A stretch of DNA of 64,000 nucleotides from Saccharopolyspora erythraea NRRL 2338 (GCF_000062885.1 NC_009142.1:6375584-6439583), one strand, 5' to 3'. Counted from the stretch's first letter, positions 1 through 9,025 are shown. Program-made: numbers and translations. Notes: generated by a model not told the origin, from the sequence alone.

Positions 1-575
1 GCGGCGGGCGCCTGCTCGGCGGCGGACGCGGCGGGGGCGGGCGCGGCCGACGCGGCGGCCTCGATGTCGGCCCGGATGATGCGGCCGCCGGGTCCGGTGC
101 CGGTCACCGTGGAGATGTCCACGCCGAGGTCCTTGGCGACCGCCTTGGCCAGCGGCGAGGCCTTCGGCTTCGCACCCGGCTCGGCGGGCACGGCGGCCGG
201 CTGCGCCTGAGCCTGTGCGGGAGCGGCCGAGGCAGCGGGCGCGGCGGAGGCGGACTCCGCCGGCTCGGCCGCGGCCGGCTCCGCCGGCTCGGCGGCCGGA
301 GCGGGAGCCGAGGCCGGGGCCTCGGCGGCGGCCGCACCCGAACCGTCGCCGAGGACGGCGATCGGGGTGCCGATCGGCACCGTCTCGCCCTCGCCGACGA
401 GCACCTTCTCCAGCACGCCGTCGTCGTAGGCCTCCAGCTCCATGAGGGCCTTGTCGGTCTCGATCTCGGCCACCACGTCGCCGCGGTTCACCTTGTCGCC
501 GACCTGCTTGCGCCAGTTGGCGATGACGCCCTCCTCCATGGTGTCGGAGAGCCTCGGCATCTGAATGTCAGTCAT
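1..575 (-). CDS. pdhC: Dihydrolipoamide acetyltransferase (E2) of pyruvate dehydrogenase, N-terminal part only
   Basis: E2 transfers acetyl groups from E1 to CoA on a swinging lipoyl arm in the cytosolic pyruvate dehydrogenase complex. The visible 191 residues hold a lipoyl domain (about 1-78) with the lipoylated lysine in ETDKALMEL (K42), a long Ala/Pro/Glu-rich hinge (about 80-138), and a peripheral subunit-binding domain (about 138-172, ending GTGPGGRIIRADI). The catalytic domain lies beyond the left window edge. The ATG at 575 has GAGGAAG just upstream. It is the last visible gene of a leftward lpdA-pdhA-pdhB-pdhC operon, 135 nt after pdhB. A branched-chain 2-oxoacid E2 would look similar at this end; the neighbouring E1 genes favour pyruvate. 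Confidence 0.9.
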   Translation of the reverse strand, partial: MTDIQMPRLSDTMEEGVIANWRKQVGDKVNRGDVVAEIETDKALMELEAYDDGVLEKVLVGEGETVPIGTPIAVLGDGSGAAAAEAPASAPAPAAEPAEPAAAEPAESASAAPAASAAPAQAQAQPAAVPAEPGAKPKASPLAKAVAKDLGVDISTVTGTGPGGRIIRADIEAAASAAPAPAASAAEQAPA

Positions 576-684
576 GGTCTTCCTCGGAGTGCCTCTCGGC
601 GAAGGCTTGGGTCGGGGTACGGAGCGGGCGGAGCAACCACGTGGGCTCGAGCATCCGCGCGAGCGCGGATGGCGCGTCGCGCCA

Positions 685-710
685 CCTGACGCCCCATCGG
701 GGGCGTCTGG
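685..710 (-). promoter_or_regulatory. Hairpin directly after the pdhB stop codon
   Basis: An 8-bp perfect stem (GACGCCCC / GGGGCGTC, loop ATCG) extended by 2 bp past one mismatch abuts the pdhB stop codon. No T-tract follows, so it is more likely a processing or mRNA-stabilising element between pdhB and pdhC than a full terminator. Function is inferred. Confidence 0.45.
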
Positions 711-1706
711 TCAGCGGCGGCGGCCGACCGCGTCCAGCGTCTGGTGGACCGCTGTGGTCAGGGACTCCGCCGACGGCAGCGCGGCGCGCTCCAGCGGCTT
801 GGCGTAGGGCAGCGGCACCTCGGCGGCGGCGACCCGGCGCACCGGGGCGTCGAGGTAGTCGAACGCGCCGTCGGAGATCGAGGCCGCGATCTCGGCGCCG
901 ATGCCGTAGGTCAGCCAGTCGTCCTCGGCGATCACCGCGCAGCCGGTCTTGCGCACCGACTCCACGAGCGTGTCGCGGTCCAGCGGGCGCAGGCTGCGCA
1001 GGTCGACGACCTCGGCGTCGATGCCCTCGTCGGCGTGCAGCTTGTCGGCGACCTGCTGGGCGACCATCGCCATCCGCGAGTAGCCGATGATGGTGATGTC
1101 GCTGCCCTCGCGGGTCACCTTCGCCTTGCCGATCTCGGCGGGCTCGACCTCGTCGGGAACCTCGCCCTTGGTGTTGTAGAGCGAGAGGTTCTCCAGGAAC
1201 AGCACCGGGTCGTTGTCGCGGATGGAGGCCAGCAGCAGCGCCTTGGCGTCGGCGGGCGTGCTCGGCGCGACGACCTTCAGGCCCGGCACGAAGGCGTAGT
1301 ACAGCTCGATGTTCTGCGAGTGCGTGGCGCCGAGCTGCTGCCCGCCGCCACCGGGGGTGCGCATGACCATCGGCACGCTGGTCTGCCCGCCGAACATGCC
1401 GTAGATCTTGGCCGCGTGGTTGACGATCTGGTCCAGCGCGATCAGCGAGAAGTTGATCGTCATGAGCTCCACGACCGGGCGCAGCCCGAGCATGGCCGCG
1501 CCGATGGCGGCGCCGACGAAGCCCTCCTCGGCGATCGGGGTGTCGCGCACCCGCTTCTCGCCGAACTCCTTGAGCAGCCCGGCGGTGATCTTGTAGGAGC
1601 CCTCGAAGACTCCGATTTCCTCGCCGATGAGCAAGACGTCCTCATCGCGCAGCATCTCTTCGCGAAGCGTGTCGTGCAGCGCTTGGCGATAGGTCATGAC
1701 GGCCAA
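711..1706 (-). CDS. pdhB: Pyruvate dehydrogenase E1 component, beta subunit
   Basis: Beta subunit of the alpha2-beta2 type E1, which decarboxylates pyruvate on thiamine diphosphate together with PdhA. The 331-residue product has the normal family length, with the N-terminal pyrimidine-binding half (LIGEEIGVFEGSYKIT, DTPIAEEGFVGAAIG) and the C-terminal transketolase-C half (VVDLRSLRPLDRDTLVESV). The chosen TTG at 1706 lies 8 nt after GGAG; an ATG three codons later (1697) is the alternative. It sits between pdhA (161-nt gap containing a palindromic repeat) and pdhC in the same operon. Confidence 0.93.
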   Translation of the reverse strand: MAVMTYRQALHDTLREEMLRDEDVLLIGEEIGVFEGSYKITAGLLKEFGEKRVRDTPIAEEGFVGAAIGAAMLGLRPVVELMTINFSLIALDQIVNHAAKIYGMFGGQTSVPMVMRTPGGGGQQLGATHSQNIELYYAFVPGLKVVAPSTPADAKALLLASIRDNDPVLFLENLSLYNTKGEVPDEVEPAEIGKAKVTREGSDITIIGYSRMAMVAQQVADKLHADEGIDAEVVDLRSLRPLDRDTLVESVRKTGCAVIAEDDWLTYGIGAEIAASISDGAFDYLDAPVRRVAAAEVPLPYAKPLERAALPSAESLTTAVHQTLDAVGRRR

Positions 1707-1730
1707 GGGTGTTTCTCCAAGAAAGGGGGC

Positions 1731-1782
1731 CGCGGGTCTTCCGGGTCGCGGTGGCGGCGCGGAAGACCCACGGGTCCTGCGG
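1731..1782. repeat. Palindromic intergenic repeat, copy A
   Basis: A 10-bp perfect inverted repeat (GGGTCTTCCG at 1734-1743, CGGAAGACCC at 1760-1769) lies between pdhA and pdhB. The whole 52-nt stretch aligns at roughly three quarters identity with 4933-4983, suggesting a dispersed palindromic repeat family in this genome. Confidence 0.55.
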
Positions 1783-1867
1783 CGGGGTGTCGGAATCGCG
1801 CTCGGCGGCGGACCCGGTCAGCGAACCGGGACGGCCCCGGGCCGGCGGACCTGGTCCGGTAACCGGG

Positions 1868-2974
1868 TCAGAAGACCGGGTCGGCGGGCAGGCGGCGCGA
1901 GTCGTTGGCCACCGGGGTGGCATAGGTGTAGTCGAACAGCGTCGACACGTCGGGGTGCGGGCTGTCGTCGGCGAAGGCGACCGCGGCGTCGGCGTCGGCC
2001 TGGGCCTTCTGCTCGATCTCGGCGGCGCCGTCCTCGTCGAGGACACCGGCCTCGATCAGCTGGGCGCGGAAGTTGAACACCGGGTCCGCGGCGCGGGCCT
2101 TGGCGTTGTCCTCCTCGCTGCGGTACTTGGCCGGGTCGACCACCGAGTGGCCCTTGAGCCGCTGGCTGGTGGCCTCCAGCAGCGCCGGCGCACCGGTCTC
2201 GCGGGCCCGCTCGACCAGCCGGGTCGCCACGTCGCGCACCGCCAGGACGTCGTTGCCGTCCACCCGCTCGCCGTGCATGTTGTAGGCGACCGCGCGCTTG
2301 TACAGCTCGGACTCGGCCGAGGACTTCTCCACGGTGGTGCCCATGCCGAGGTAGTTGTTGATGACCACGAAGACCACCGGCAGGTTCCACAGCGCCGCGA
2401 TGTTCAGCGACTCGTGGAAGGCGCCGATGTTGGTCGTGCCGTCGCCCATCTGGCACATCACGACCTGGTCGCCGCCGCGGTAGTCGATGGCCAGCGCGGC
2501 ACCGGTGGCCAGCGGGATCTGGCCGCCGACGATGCCGTAGCCGCCGAGCAGCCCGGCCTCCACGTCGAACATGTGCATCGAGCCGCCCCAGCCCTTGGAG
2601 GTGCCGGTGGTGCGGCCGTAGAGCTCGGCCATCACGCGGCCCGGCTCGATGCCCTTGGCGATCGCGTAGCCGTGCTCGCGGTAGTTGGTGAACAGGATGT
2701 CGGTCTTGCGCAGCGCCGTCATCAGGCCGACGACGGTGGCCTCCTCACCGAGGTTGAGGTGGCAGTAGCCGCCGATCTTGGCCTGGGTGTAGCCCTGGGC
2801 GGCGCGCTCCTCGAACCGGCGGATCAGCGTCATCTGCTGGAAGTAGTCGCGCAGGAGCTCCGGCGACTCACCGGCGAACCGGGTCTTGCCGGTGCCGCGC
2901 ACCGGGGCGGTCGCACGCCGGGTCTTCGCCCCGCCTCGCGAGGCAGGCTTGCTGCGGGTAGCCGTCTCTGCCAT
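1868..2974 (-). CDS. pdhA: Pyruvate dehydrogenase E1 component, alpha subunit
   Basis: Catalyses thiamine-diphosphate-dependent decarboxylation of pyruvate with PdhB. The 368-residue protein shows the E1-alpha signature GGSMHMFD and the ThDP/Mg motif starting GDGTTNIGAFHES and ending VVINN about 30 residues later. GHSVVDP near residue 285 is the phosphorylation-loop region of the family. The first ~35 residues are a basic, low-complexity tail. The ATG at 2974 is preceded by AAAGGACC. Only 18 nt separate it from lpdA upstream, supporting one transcript. Confidence 0.93.
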   Translation of the reverse strand: MAETATRSKPASRGGAKTRRATAPVRGTGKTRFAGESPELLRDYFQQMTLIRRFEERAAQGYTQAKIGGYCHLNLGEEATVVGLMTALRKTDILFTNYREHGYAIAKGIEPGRVMAELYGRTTGTSKGWGGSMHMFDVEAGLLGGYGIVGGQIPLATGAALAIDYRGGDQVVMCQMGDGTTNIGAFHESLNIAALWNLPVVFVVINNYLGMGTTVEKSSAESELYKRAVAYNMHGERVDGNDVLAVRDVATRLVERARETGAPALLEATSQRLKGHSVVDPAKYRSEEDNAKARAADPVFNFRAQLIEAGVLDEDGAAEIEQKAQADADAAVAFADDSPHPDVSTLFDYTYATPVANDSRRLPADPVF

Positions 2975-2992
2975 CTCGGAAGGTCCTTTCGG

Positions 2993-4468
2993 TCAGCGCT
3001 TCTTCGGCGGTGCTACGTGGATCGGGAGACCGAGCGCGGACATCGCCGCCTCCATCCCGATCTCGCCCAGCGTCGGGTGGGCGTGGACGGTCTCGGCGAG
3101 CTCGTCCAGCGTGGCTTCGAGGTTGATCGCCAGGGCGCCCTCGGTGATCAGGTCGCTGGCGGACTGGCCGATGATGTGGACGCCGAGGACCTCGCCGTAC
3201 TGCTTGCCCGCGACGATCTTCATGAAGCCATCGGAGTTGCCGTAGGTCTTCGTGCGGCCGATGGCGGCGAACGGGAACTTGCCGGTGACGACCTCGTGCC
3301 CGGCCTCGACGGCCTGCGCCTCGGTGAGGCCCACGCTGGCGATCTCGGGGTGGGTGAAGGTCGCGGCCGGGATGACGTCGTAGTCCATCCGCGCGTGGTC
3401 GCTGCCCGCGATGACCTCGGCGGCGGTGACGCCCTGGTGCGAGGCGACGTGGGCCAGCAGCACCCGGCCGGTGACGTCGCCGATGGCGTAGACGTGCTCG
3501 ACGTTGGTGCGCAACTGCTCGTCGACCGGCACGAAGCCGCGGGCGTCGGTGGCGACCCCGGCCTTCTCCAGGTCCAGCGCGGCGGTGTTGGGCTTGCGCC
3601 CGACCCCGACCAGCACCACGTCGGCGTCGATCTCCTGCGCCTTGGGGCCGTCGACGAAGACCTTCAGGCCGGCGTTCTTGCCGCGGCCGGCGCTCTCGAT
3701 CTTCGACACCGTCGAGCCGGTGAGGACGTTGATGCCCGCCTTGCCGAAGGAACGGCCCAGCGCCTTGCCGATCTCGGCGTCCTCGGCCGGCACCAGGGTC
3801 GGCTGCATCTCGATGATGGTGACCTCGGCGCCGAAGGTGTTGAACAGGCTGGCCCACTCGGCGCCGACGGCGCTGCCGCCGATGACGGCGATCCGCTTGG
3901 GCACCTCGGTGAGACCGAACGCGCCGTCGGAGGTGATCACGCCCGGCAGGTCCGCGCCGGGCAGCGGCAGCTGCACGGGGACCGAGCCGGTGGCGATGAT
4001 GACGTCGCGCGCCTTGACCTGCTCGACCGGCTGGTCGCCGGTGGGGTCGGCGGCGTACTTGGGGCCGCCTGCGCCGAGCGCGGACTCGCCGACGGCGTAG
4101 ACGTCCAGCGTGGTCGGGCCGGTGAAGCGGGCGTGGCCGTAGATGACGGTGACGCCGTTGGCCTTCAGCAGCGACGCGACGCCGTCGGTGAGGCCCTTGA
4201 CGATGCCGTCCTTGCGTCGCGAGACCGCGTCGTAGTCGAGGGAGACGTTCTCGGCCTGCACGCCGTAGTCGGCCGCGTGCAGAACCGTCTCGTACACCTC
4301 GGCGGAGCGCAGCATCGCCTTGGTCGGGATGCAGCCCCAGTTCAGGCAGACACCGCCGGTCCGCTCCTTCTCCACCACGCCGACCGAGAGGCCGCGCTGC
4401 GCTGCCCGGATCGCCGCGACGTAGCCGCCCGGGCCGCCACCGATCACGAGGACGTCGAATTCCTGCAC
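2993..4468 (-). CDS. lpdA: Dihydrolipoamide dehydrogenase (E3)
   Basis: FAD- and NAD-dependent enzyme that reoxidises the dihydrolipoyl arm of E2. The 491 residues start with the FAD-binding GGGPGGYVAAIRAAQRG, then the redox disulfide GGVCLNWGCIPTKAM, an NAD-binding glycine motif (IGGSAVGAEWASLFNTFG), and the C-terminal dimer/active-site HAHPTLGEIG. A GTG start at 4468 follows AAAGGAG with 9-nt spacing. It is the first gene of the pdh operon; about 480 nt of non-coding DNA upstream should hold the operon promoter. An insertion (about residues 125-150, VGESALGAGGPKYAADP) makes it slightly longer than E. coli Lpd. Confidence 0.95.
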   Translation of the reverse strand: MQEFDVLVIGGGPGGYVAAIRAAQRGLSVGVVEKERTGGVCLNWGCIPTKAMLRSAEVYETVLHAADYGVQAENVSLDYDAVSRRKDGIVKGLTDGVASLLKANGVTVIYGHARFTGPTTLDVYAVGESALGAGGPKYAADPTGDQPVEQVKARDVIIATGSVPVQLPLPGADLPGVITSDGAFGLTEVPKRIAVIGGSAVGAEWASLFNTFGAEVTIIEMQPTLVPAEDAEIGKALGRSFGKAGINVLTGSTVSKIESAGRGKNAGLKVFVDGPKAQEIDADVVLVGVGRKPNTAALDLEKAGVATDARGFVPVDEQLRTNVEHVYAIGDVTGRVLLAHVASHQGVTAAEVIAGSDHARMDYDVIPAATFTHPEIASVGLTEAQAVEAGHEVVTGKFPFAAIGRTKTYGNSDGFMKIVAGKQYGEVLGVHIIGQSASDLITEGALAINLEATLDELAETVHAHPTLGEIGMEAAMSALGLPIHVAPPKKR

Positions 4469-4932
4469 TTCGCTGTGCTCCTTTGGTGCTGCACGCGCTG
4501 GTTCGAGGGGCCCGGGACATCCGAGCGAATCTCACTCTGAGTGTCGTGAGCACGACCACTTCCGCGCCATGCCCGGCCGCCCAGACTTGCGGGGGAGCGA
4601 ATGTGCACACTGCACATCACAAGAGGGTGACGGGCACCACAGAGTTACATCCGAGCACGCAGTGTGCTCGAAACCACATGCATGCGTCCGTTTGGAGCAG
4701 CGGGAGCAGATCGGTTTTTTGGCGCCCGAAACTTCTCCGAAAATTGCGCGCGGGGATCGCTCGACAGTCCGGCCCGATGCCCGTATTAGGACTTGGCCGG
4801 AGACCGCCGCTGGGGACGACGCCAACCGGCGCCGTCCCCAGCAGTCGGATTGTGCGCTACGCCCCGCGGCACCGCGGTGGCTCCTCGGCGCTGCCCATCC
4901 CCGTTGCGCAGCGTGCACGGCTACGCCGTGGC
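4469..4932. other. Non-coding region upstream of the pdh operon
   Basis: No reading frame with protein-like composition is seen on either strand. It is notably less GC-rich than the surroundings between about 4590 and 4790, and contains a short hairpin GAGCAC-GCAGT-GTGCTC near 4652. It is expected to carry the pdh promoter, but I cannot place -35/-10 boxes with confidence. Confidence 0.5.
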
Positions 4933-4983
4933 CGCGGATCTTCCCGGTCGCTATGCCGGCCCGGAAGACTCGTGGGCCTCGCG
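4933..4983. repeat. Palindromic repeat, copy B, overlapping a gene end
   Basis: Second copy of the 1731-1782 element, with arms TCTTCC (4939-4944) and GGAAGA (4963-4968). It covers the stop codon and last ten or so codons of the MFS gene, so the repeat supplies that protein's C-terminus. Confidence 0.5.
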
Positions 4984-6249
4984 CTTGAGCACCGCCGTGC
5001 CGGCGAGCGACACCGCGGCGAGGGATGCCGCCACCCAGGGCACCGCGTGCAGCAGGCCCACCGCGCCGAGGGCCTGCGCCACCATCGGGAACGTACCGCC
5101 GAACAGCGCGACGGCGAGGGTGTAGGGCAGCCCCATGCACACCACCCGCACCCCGACCGGGAACATCCGCGTGAAGAGCACGTTGACCAGCGCGACCGTC
5201 GGCCCGACACCGAGCACCAGGTAGATCACCGTCGCCGCCCAGAGCGGCAGCACCCCGCCTGCCAGCCCCGCCATCACCGGCACGGTGATCACCACCAGCA
5301 TCCCCACTCCGGCGCGGAAGACCCGCATGCCGCCGAAGCGGTCGGCCAGCAGCCCGCTGACCGCCATCGCGACCAGCAGCACGAGAAGGCTCGGGATCAT
5401 GCTCAGGTTGTTCGACGCGGCGTGCGCGACGCCGACCTGCGCGGCGTAGGCGGGCAGGTAGGTCGTGCCGAAGTAGTAGCCGACCGTCGTACCGGTGGTC
5501 ATGAGGAAGACCGCGACCATGTTGCGGACGTGCGCGCGAACCCGGACCGGCTGCGCGGCGCCGCTGGTCGCGGCGCGCTCGAAGGCCCCGCTCTCGGCGG
5601 CGGTCCGGCGGACCCAGAACGCCAGCAGCCCGAACAGCGCCGCGAAGACGAACCCGAGGCGCCAGCCGCCGTCGGCCACGCCCCGCTCCCCCATCCACAG
5701 CAGCAGGAACCCGACGACCGCGAAGCACAGCACGTTGCCCACGATCACGCCGCCGTGGGAGAGGCCGCTGTAGAGGAACCGGCGGTCCTTCGGCGCGGTC
5801 TCGGTGATGTAGGCGGCGACGCTCGGCGGTTCCCCGCCCATCGCCACGCCCTGCACGGCGCGCAGCAGCACGAGCAGCACGGGGGCGGCGATCCCGATGC
5901 TCGCGGCCGTGGGCAGCGCGGAGATGAGCAGGCTGCCGAGGCAGATCGTGCCCATGCTCGCCACGAGCGCGAACCGCCTGCCGCGCGAGTCGGCGAGCCT
6001 GCCGAACAGGTAGCTGCCCAGCGGGCGCACCACGAAGCTCACCGCGAAGCCCGCGTAGGCGGCCAGCAGCTTGGTCAGCTCGTCGTCGCCCGCGAACATC
6101 TGCGACGCGAAGTAGGGCGCCATGACGGCGTAGATCGTCCAGTCGAACGACTCCACGGCCGCGCCGACCGCGCCGGCCAGCAGCTCGCGGCGTCCCCCGC
6201 CGCGTGCCCTGGCGGCACTTCCGGGACGTACCACGTCGGTCCGGGTCAC
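4951..6249 (-). CDS. MFS transporter, metabolite:H+ symporter type
   Basis: A 432-residue inner-membrane transporter with about 12 hydrophobic segments. The cytoplasmic loop motif GSYLFGRLADSRGRRFAL and the N-terminal GAVGAAVESFDWTIYAVMAP are typical of the MHS subfamily (ProP/ShiA/KgtP relatives), which import organic acids or osmolytes with protons. The substrate cannot be read from the sequence. The start is GTG 6249 because GAGGTGG precedes it by 5 nt; longer starts add only basic low-complexity residues. The C-terminus is formed by a palindromic repeat. A PucR regulator lies upstream on the same strand and may control it. Confidence 0.85.
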   Translation of the reverse strand: MTRTDVVRPGSAARARGGGRRELLAGAVGAAVESFDWTIYAVMAPYFASQMFAGDDELTKLLAAYAGFAVSFVVRPLGSYLFGRLADSRGRRFALVASMGTICLGSLLISALPTAASIGIAAPVLLVLLRAVQGVAMGGEPPSVAAYITETAPKDRRFLYSGLSHGGVIVGNVLCFAVVGFLLLWMGERGVADGGWRLGFVFAALFGLLAFWVRRTAAESGAFERAATSGAAQPVRVRAHVRNMVAVFLMTTGTTVGYYFGTTYLPAYAAQVGVAHAASNNLSMIPSLLVLLVAMAVSGLLADRFGGMRVFRAGVGMLVVITVPVMAGLAGGVLPLWAATVIYLVLGVGPTVALVNVLFTRMFPVGVRVVCMGLPYTLAVALFGGTFPMVAQALGAVGLLHAVPWVAASLAAVSLAGTAVLKREAHESSGPA

Positions 6250-6322
6250 TTCCCACCTCGCTCCCGCACGGCGCACTGCCTCGGAAGGGTGGCGGTAGAT
6301 GACCGGGGAGCCCGGGGAACTG

Positions 6323-6444
6323 CAACAAGATGCACAAATCGGTCAGCAAGATGCAGGAAGGGGACGCGTCAGGCCGTCACCGTGCAGGCTCGGCTCTTTC
6401 GACAGCAGGACGCGGGTGACTTCTTGGACAGCAGGACACGCGGG
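6323..6444. promoter_or_regulatory. Paired direct repeats upstream of the MFS gene
   Basis: Two pairs of direct repeats precede the transporter start: CAACAAGATGCAC (6323) with CAGCAAGATGCAG (6344), 21 bp apart, and GACAGCAGGACGCGGG (6401) with GACAGCAGGACACGCGGG (6427), 26 bp apart. Spacing near two helical turns suggests regulator binding sites, perhaps for the adjacent PucR protein. Inference only. Confidence 0.4.
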
Positions 6445-6503
6445 CGCTGTGGTCCCGCCCGGAACGGAGCCGGGCGCGAAGCACCGTCAGCCGTGCGGCG
6501 CCC

Positions 6504-7712
6504 TCAGCCGCGCAGACCGTCGCGCAGCCGCAGCGCCGACAGCGCCAGCGACAGCGCGACGTAGGCGCTTCGCCCGTACAGCGGCTGGCCGATCAGCGTC
6601 GTGATCCGGTGCAGCCGGTTGAGCACCGTGTTGCGGTGGCAGTGCAGCCGGACCGCCGCGTTGGCGGTCGAGCAGTTCTCCTCCAGCCACGCCGTCAGGG
6701 TGTCCAGCAGCATGTCCCGCTCCCGCACCGGCAGCTCCAGCACCGCCCCGAGCTGCGACTCCAGCAGCCGCTGCGCCAGGTCCGGCGACTGCACCAGCAG
6801 CGCCTCCGGGTAGCGCTCCTCCAGCGACACCAGCTCGCTCGCGCCGTGGGAGGAGGTCCCCAGCGTGGTCAGCGCGAGCTGGTGCGCCAGGCCGATCTCG
6901 GCCAGCCCGCGCACCGTCGGCGACGCGGCCACCCGGCCGCGCGCCAGGGGCCGCAACACCTCCAGCACCGGGTGCTCGTCGCGCTGCTCCAGCGCCACCA
7001 GGCCGACCAGGGTGTCGGCGCGCACCTGCCACACCGACCGGACGTTGAGCGCGCTCAGCGCGGCCTGCTGGCCGCGCAGCGCGAAGCTGCCGTCGGCGCG
7101 CATCTCGGCGACGACCACCAGGTAGCGCCCGCCGGTGGGCAGGTCGAGCTCCTTGGCGGTGCGCTGGGCGAAGGCGGTGTCCCTGGCCCGGCCGCTGAGC
7201 AGGTCCTCGACCAGCGCGTGCCGGCGCTGGTCGTCGCGGCGCAGCTTCTCCAGCTCGGTGTTGCGGTAGGAGGTCGACAGCGTCGAGGACAGGCCGTCGA
7301 TCACGGTCCACATCGAGGTGGCCGCGCCGAGCACCACGTCGGGGTCGGCGCGGTCGGCGTGGGCCTGCTCGACCAGCGCCTCCCAGACGATCCGGCCGCC
7401 GAGCCGGAAGGTGCGCAGCATGACCTCCAGCGGCACGCCCTGCTCGGCGCGCCTGCGCCCGATCGCGGCGGCGACGTCGTCGTCATCGGGTCCGGAGACC
7501 GCGCCGCTGAGGATCTGCAGGATCCGTTCGAGGTAGCGGTGGCAGCCTTCCCACAGGTCCTCGCGTGGCACCGGGCTGTAATCGGTCCACTCCGGGTTGT
7601 CGGTGAAGATGGCCGACATCAGCCGCTCGGCGAGCGCCGGGACGTCGTTGAGGCGCGCCTGGGCGAGGGAATGGGTGATTTCTTCGGAGGCGTCGGCAGG
7701 ATCGGCTACCAC
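6504..7712 (-). CDS. PucR-family transcriptional regulator
   Basis: Predicted 402-residue cytosolic DNA-binding regulator. The C-terminus carries the PucR-type helix-turn-helix (LLDTLTAWLEENCSTANAAV then CHRNTVLNRLHRI), and the N-terminal ~170 residues form an all-helical sensing region (SEEITHSLAQARLNDVPALAE). Members control purine, amino acid or organic acid use. The GTG at 7712 is chosen because upstream residues become low-complexity arginine-rich; its SD (GAGGGG) is unusually close, so the start is uncertain. It lies upstream of the MHS transporter on the same strand and is divergent from a GntR gene. Confidence 0.82.
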   Translation of the reverse strand: MVADPADASEEITHSLAQARLNDVPALAERLMSAIFTDNPEWTDYSPVPREDLWEGCHRYLERILQILSGAVSGPDDDDVAAAIGRRRAEQGVPLEVMLRTFRLGGRIVWEALVEQAHADRADPDVVLGAATSMWTVIDGLSSTLSTSYRNTELEKLRRDDQRRHALVEDLLSGRARDTAFAQRTAKELDLPTGGRYLVVVAEMRADGSFALRGQQAALSALNVRSVWQVRADTLVGLVALEQRDEHPVLEVLRPLARGRVAASPTVRGLAEIGLAHQLALTTLGTSSHGASELVSLEERYPEALLVQSPDLAQRLLESQLGAVLELPVRERDMLLDTLTAWLEENCSTANAAVRLHCHRNTVLNRLHRITTLIGQPLYGRSAYVALSLALSALRLRDGLRG

Positions 7713-7999
7713 GCCCCTCGACGATACCCGCCCCCTCGCACGCGCACGCGAGCGCGCGTACGCGTGCATGCAGGAAGGCGGTGATCGCCGGCGCCACGCG
7801 CGGTGGCGCCCGACCTCACCTCGGGATGGAACTCGGCATCCGGGTGCGACGTCCGACGGGGGTGGTATCAAGTTCTCCGGTGACCGGCACCGAGGGCGGC
7901 CGGCGGCTACGCGACGCCCGGCAGGTGGCCGGCCCGGGCGGCGGGCACGGGTCGCCGCAACCCGACAGCCGAGCCAACTCAGCGAAGATCGAGAGTGCG

Positions 8000-8665
8000 A
8001 TGCCCGGAGCAGGACGGCGTGCGCAGCTGCCGGAGGAGGTCGCCGCCTGGATCCGCGAGCGGATCCTCACCGGCCGGCTGCGCGGCGGCGCGCACCTGCA
8101 CCTGGAGCGGCTCGCCGACGAGCTGGGCGTCAGCGTCACTCCGGTCCGGGAGGCGCTTCTGGCGCTGCGCGGCGAGGGTTTCGTCGAGTTGCAGCCGCGG
8201 CGCGGGTTCACGGTGGTGCCGCTGACCCGCCGTGACGTCGAGGACACGCACCGTTTGCAGGCCACGCTCGCCGGGGAGTTGGCCGCCCGCGCCGCGCGCG
8301 ACATCGGGCCGCAACAACTCGCGCGCCTGGAGGCGTTGTACGCCGAGATGGAGAGCGCGGGCCGGTGCGGCGGGGAGATCGACGAGCTGGCGCTGCTCTT
8401 CCACCACGAGCTCAACAGCGTCGCGGACTCGGGAAAACTGGCCTGGTTCCTGGGAATCGCGCTGCGCTACACGCCGCGGCGGTTCACCTCGGGAGTGCCC
8501 GGCTGGCGCGACATGGCGGTGGCCGACCACCGGGAAATCCTGGTGGCGCTGCGGAATCACGACCCCTACGGCGCACGCGCGGCGATGCACAAGCACGTGA
8601 CCCACACCGGACGGTTACTGACCCATCACCTGGAGCAATCGGGAATGTGGGCGGGCGGGGACTGA
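8000..8665 (+). CDS. GntR-family regulator, FadR subfamily (FCD domain)
   Basis: A 221-residue regulator: an N-terminal winged helix (residues ~10-75, LADELGVSVTPVREALLALR and RRGFTVVPLT) and an all-helical FCD ligand domain (~85-215) with metal-binding-type Asp/His positions (FHHELN, DHREILVAL). The ATG at 8000 follows a weak GAGAG. It is divergent from the PucR gene and precedes a small peptide gene, so its target is unclear. Confidence 0.85.
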   Translation: MPGAGRRAQLPEEVAAWIRERILTGRLRGGAHLHLERLADELGVSVTPVREALLALRGEGFVELQPRRGFTVVPLTRRDVEDTHRLQATLAGELAARAARDIGPQQLARLEALYAEMESAGRCGGEIDELALLFHHELNSVADSGKLAWFLGIALRYTPRRFTSGVPGWRDMAVADHREILVALRNHDPYGARAAMHKHVTHTGRLLTHHLEQSGMWAGGD

Positions 8666-8866
8666 AACCGGTACCGCCAAAGGGGTTTCGGGGAGTTTCA
8701 CATCACACCCGGAAACATTCCGGGCATCCGCTAACGTTTGCCCTCTCGGCGGCGACACTGCAGGTGAGGCCGCTGCTCCCGGCCTCGATCTCCCCCGGTC
8801 CGAGGCCGGTCTCCGCGGAGATCACACCCCCGAAACACCTACCCCGAGAAAGCCGAGGGCCCCGCC

Positions 8867-9013
8867 ATGCGAATCAACAGCCGCACACTCGTGTCGGTTG
8901 TCGGAACTGTAGCGATGGTAGTCATGACCGTCCTGCTCGCCGCGTGGTCACCGCCCCAACCCCAGCCGCCGACCCCGGTCTCCTCCGGGACGATCCTGCA
9001 GATCGCGCGCTGA
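8867..9013 (+). CDS. 48-residue predicted membrane or secreted peptide
   Basis: A short gene with a good ribosome site (GAGGG, 7 nt from ATG). The peptide begins MRINSRTLVSVVGTVAMVVM and continues through a single hydrophobic helix (about residues 8-26), then a Pro-rich tail (SPPQPQPPTP) ending ILQIAR. Basic N-terminus plus hydrophobic core suggests a signal or anchor sequence. A perfect 10-bp terminator follows the stop by 12 nt, which supports it as a real transcription unit. I do not recognise a family and assign no function. Confidence 0.5.
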   Translation: MRINSRTLVSVVGTVAMVVMTVLLAAWSPPQPQPPTPVSSGTILQIAR

Positions 9014-9025
9014 CCAGGGTCTGTT

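Noticed and set aside
1709-4540. A very long open frame on the plus strand opposite the pdh genes
   Set aside because: It is the mirror of well-conserved minus-strand enzymes, has a His/Val/Gly-rich composition without any domain, and no ribosome site. High GC keeps antisense frames open.
8666-8866. Possible c-di-AMP or other riboswitch before the 48-aa peptide
   Set aside because: Short GC hairpins are present but none of the conserved blocks of known riboswitch classes could be matched.
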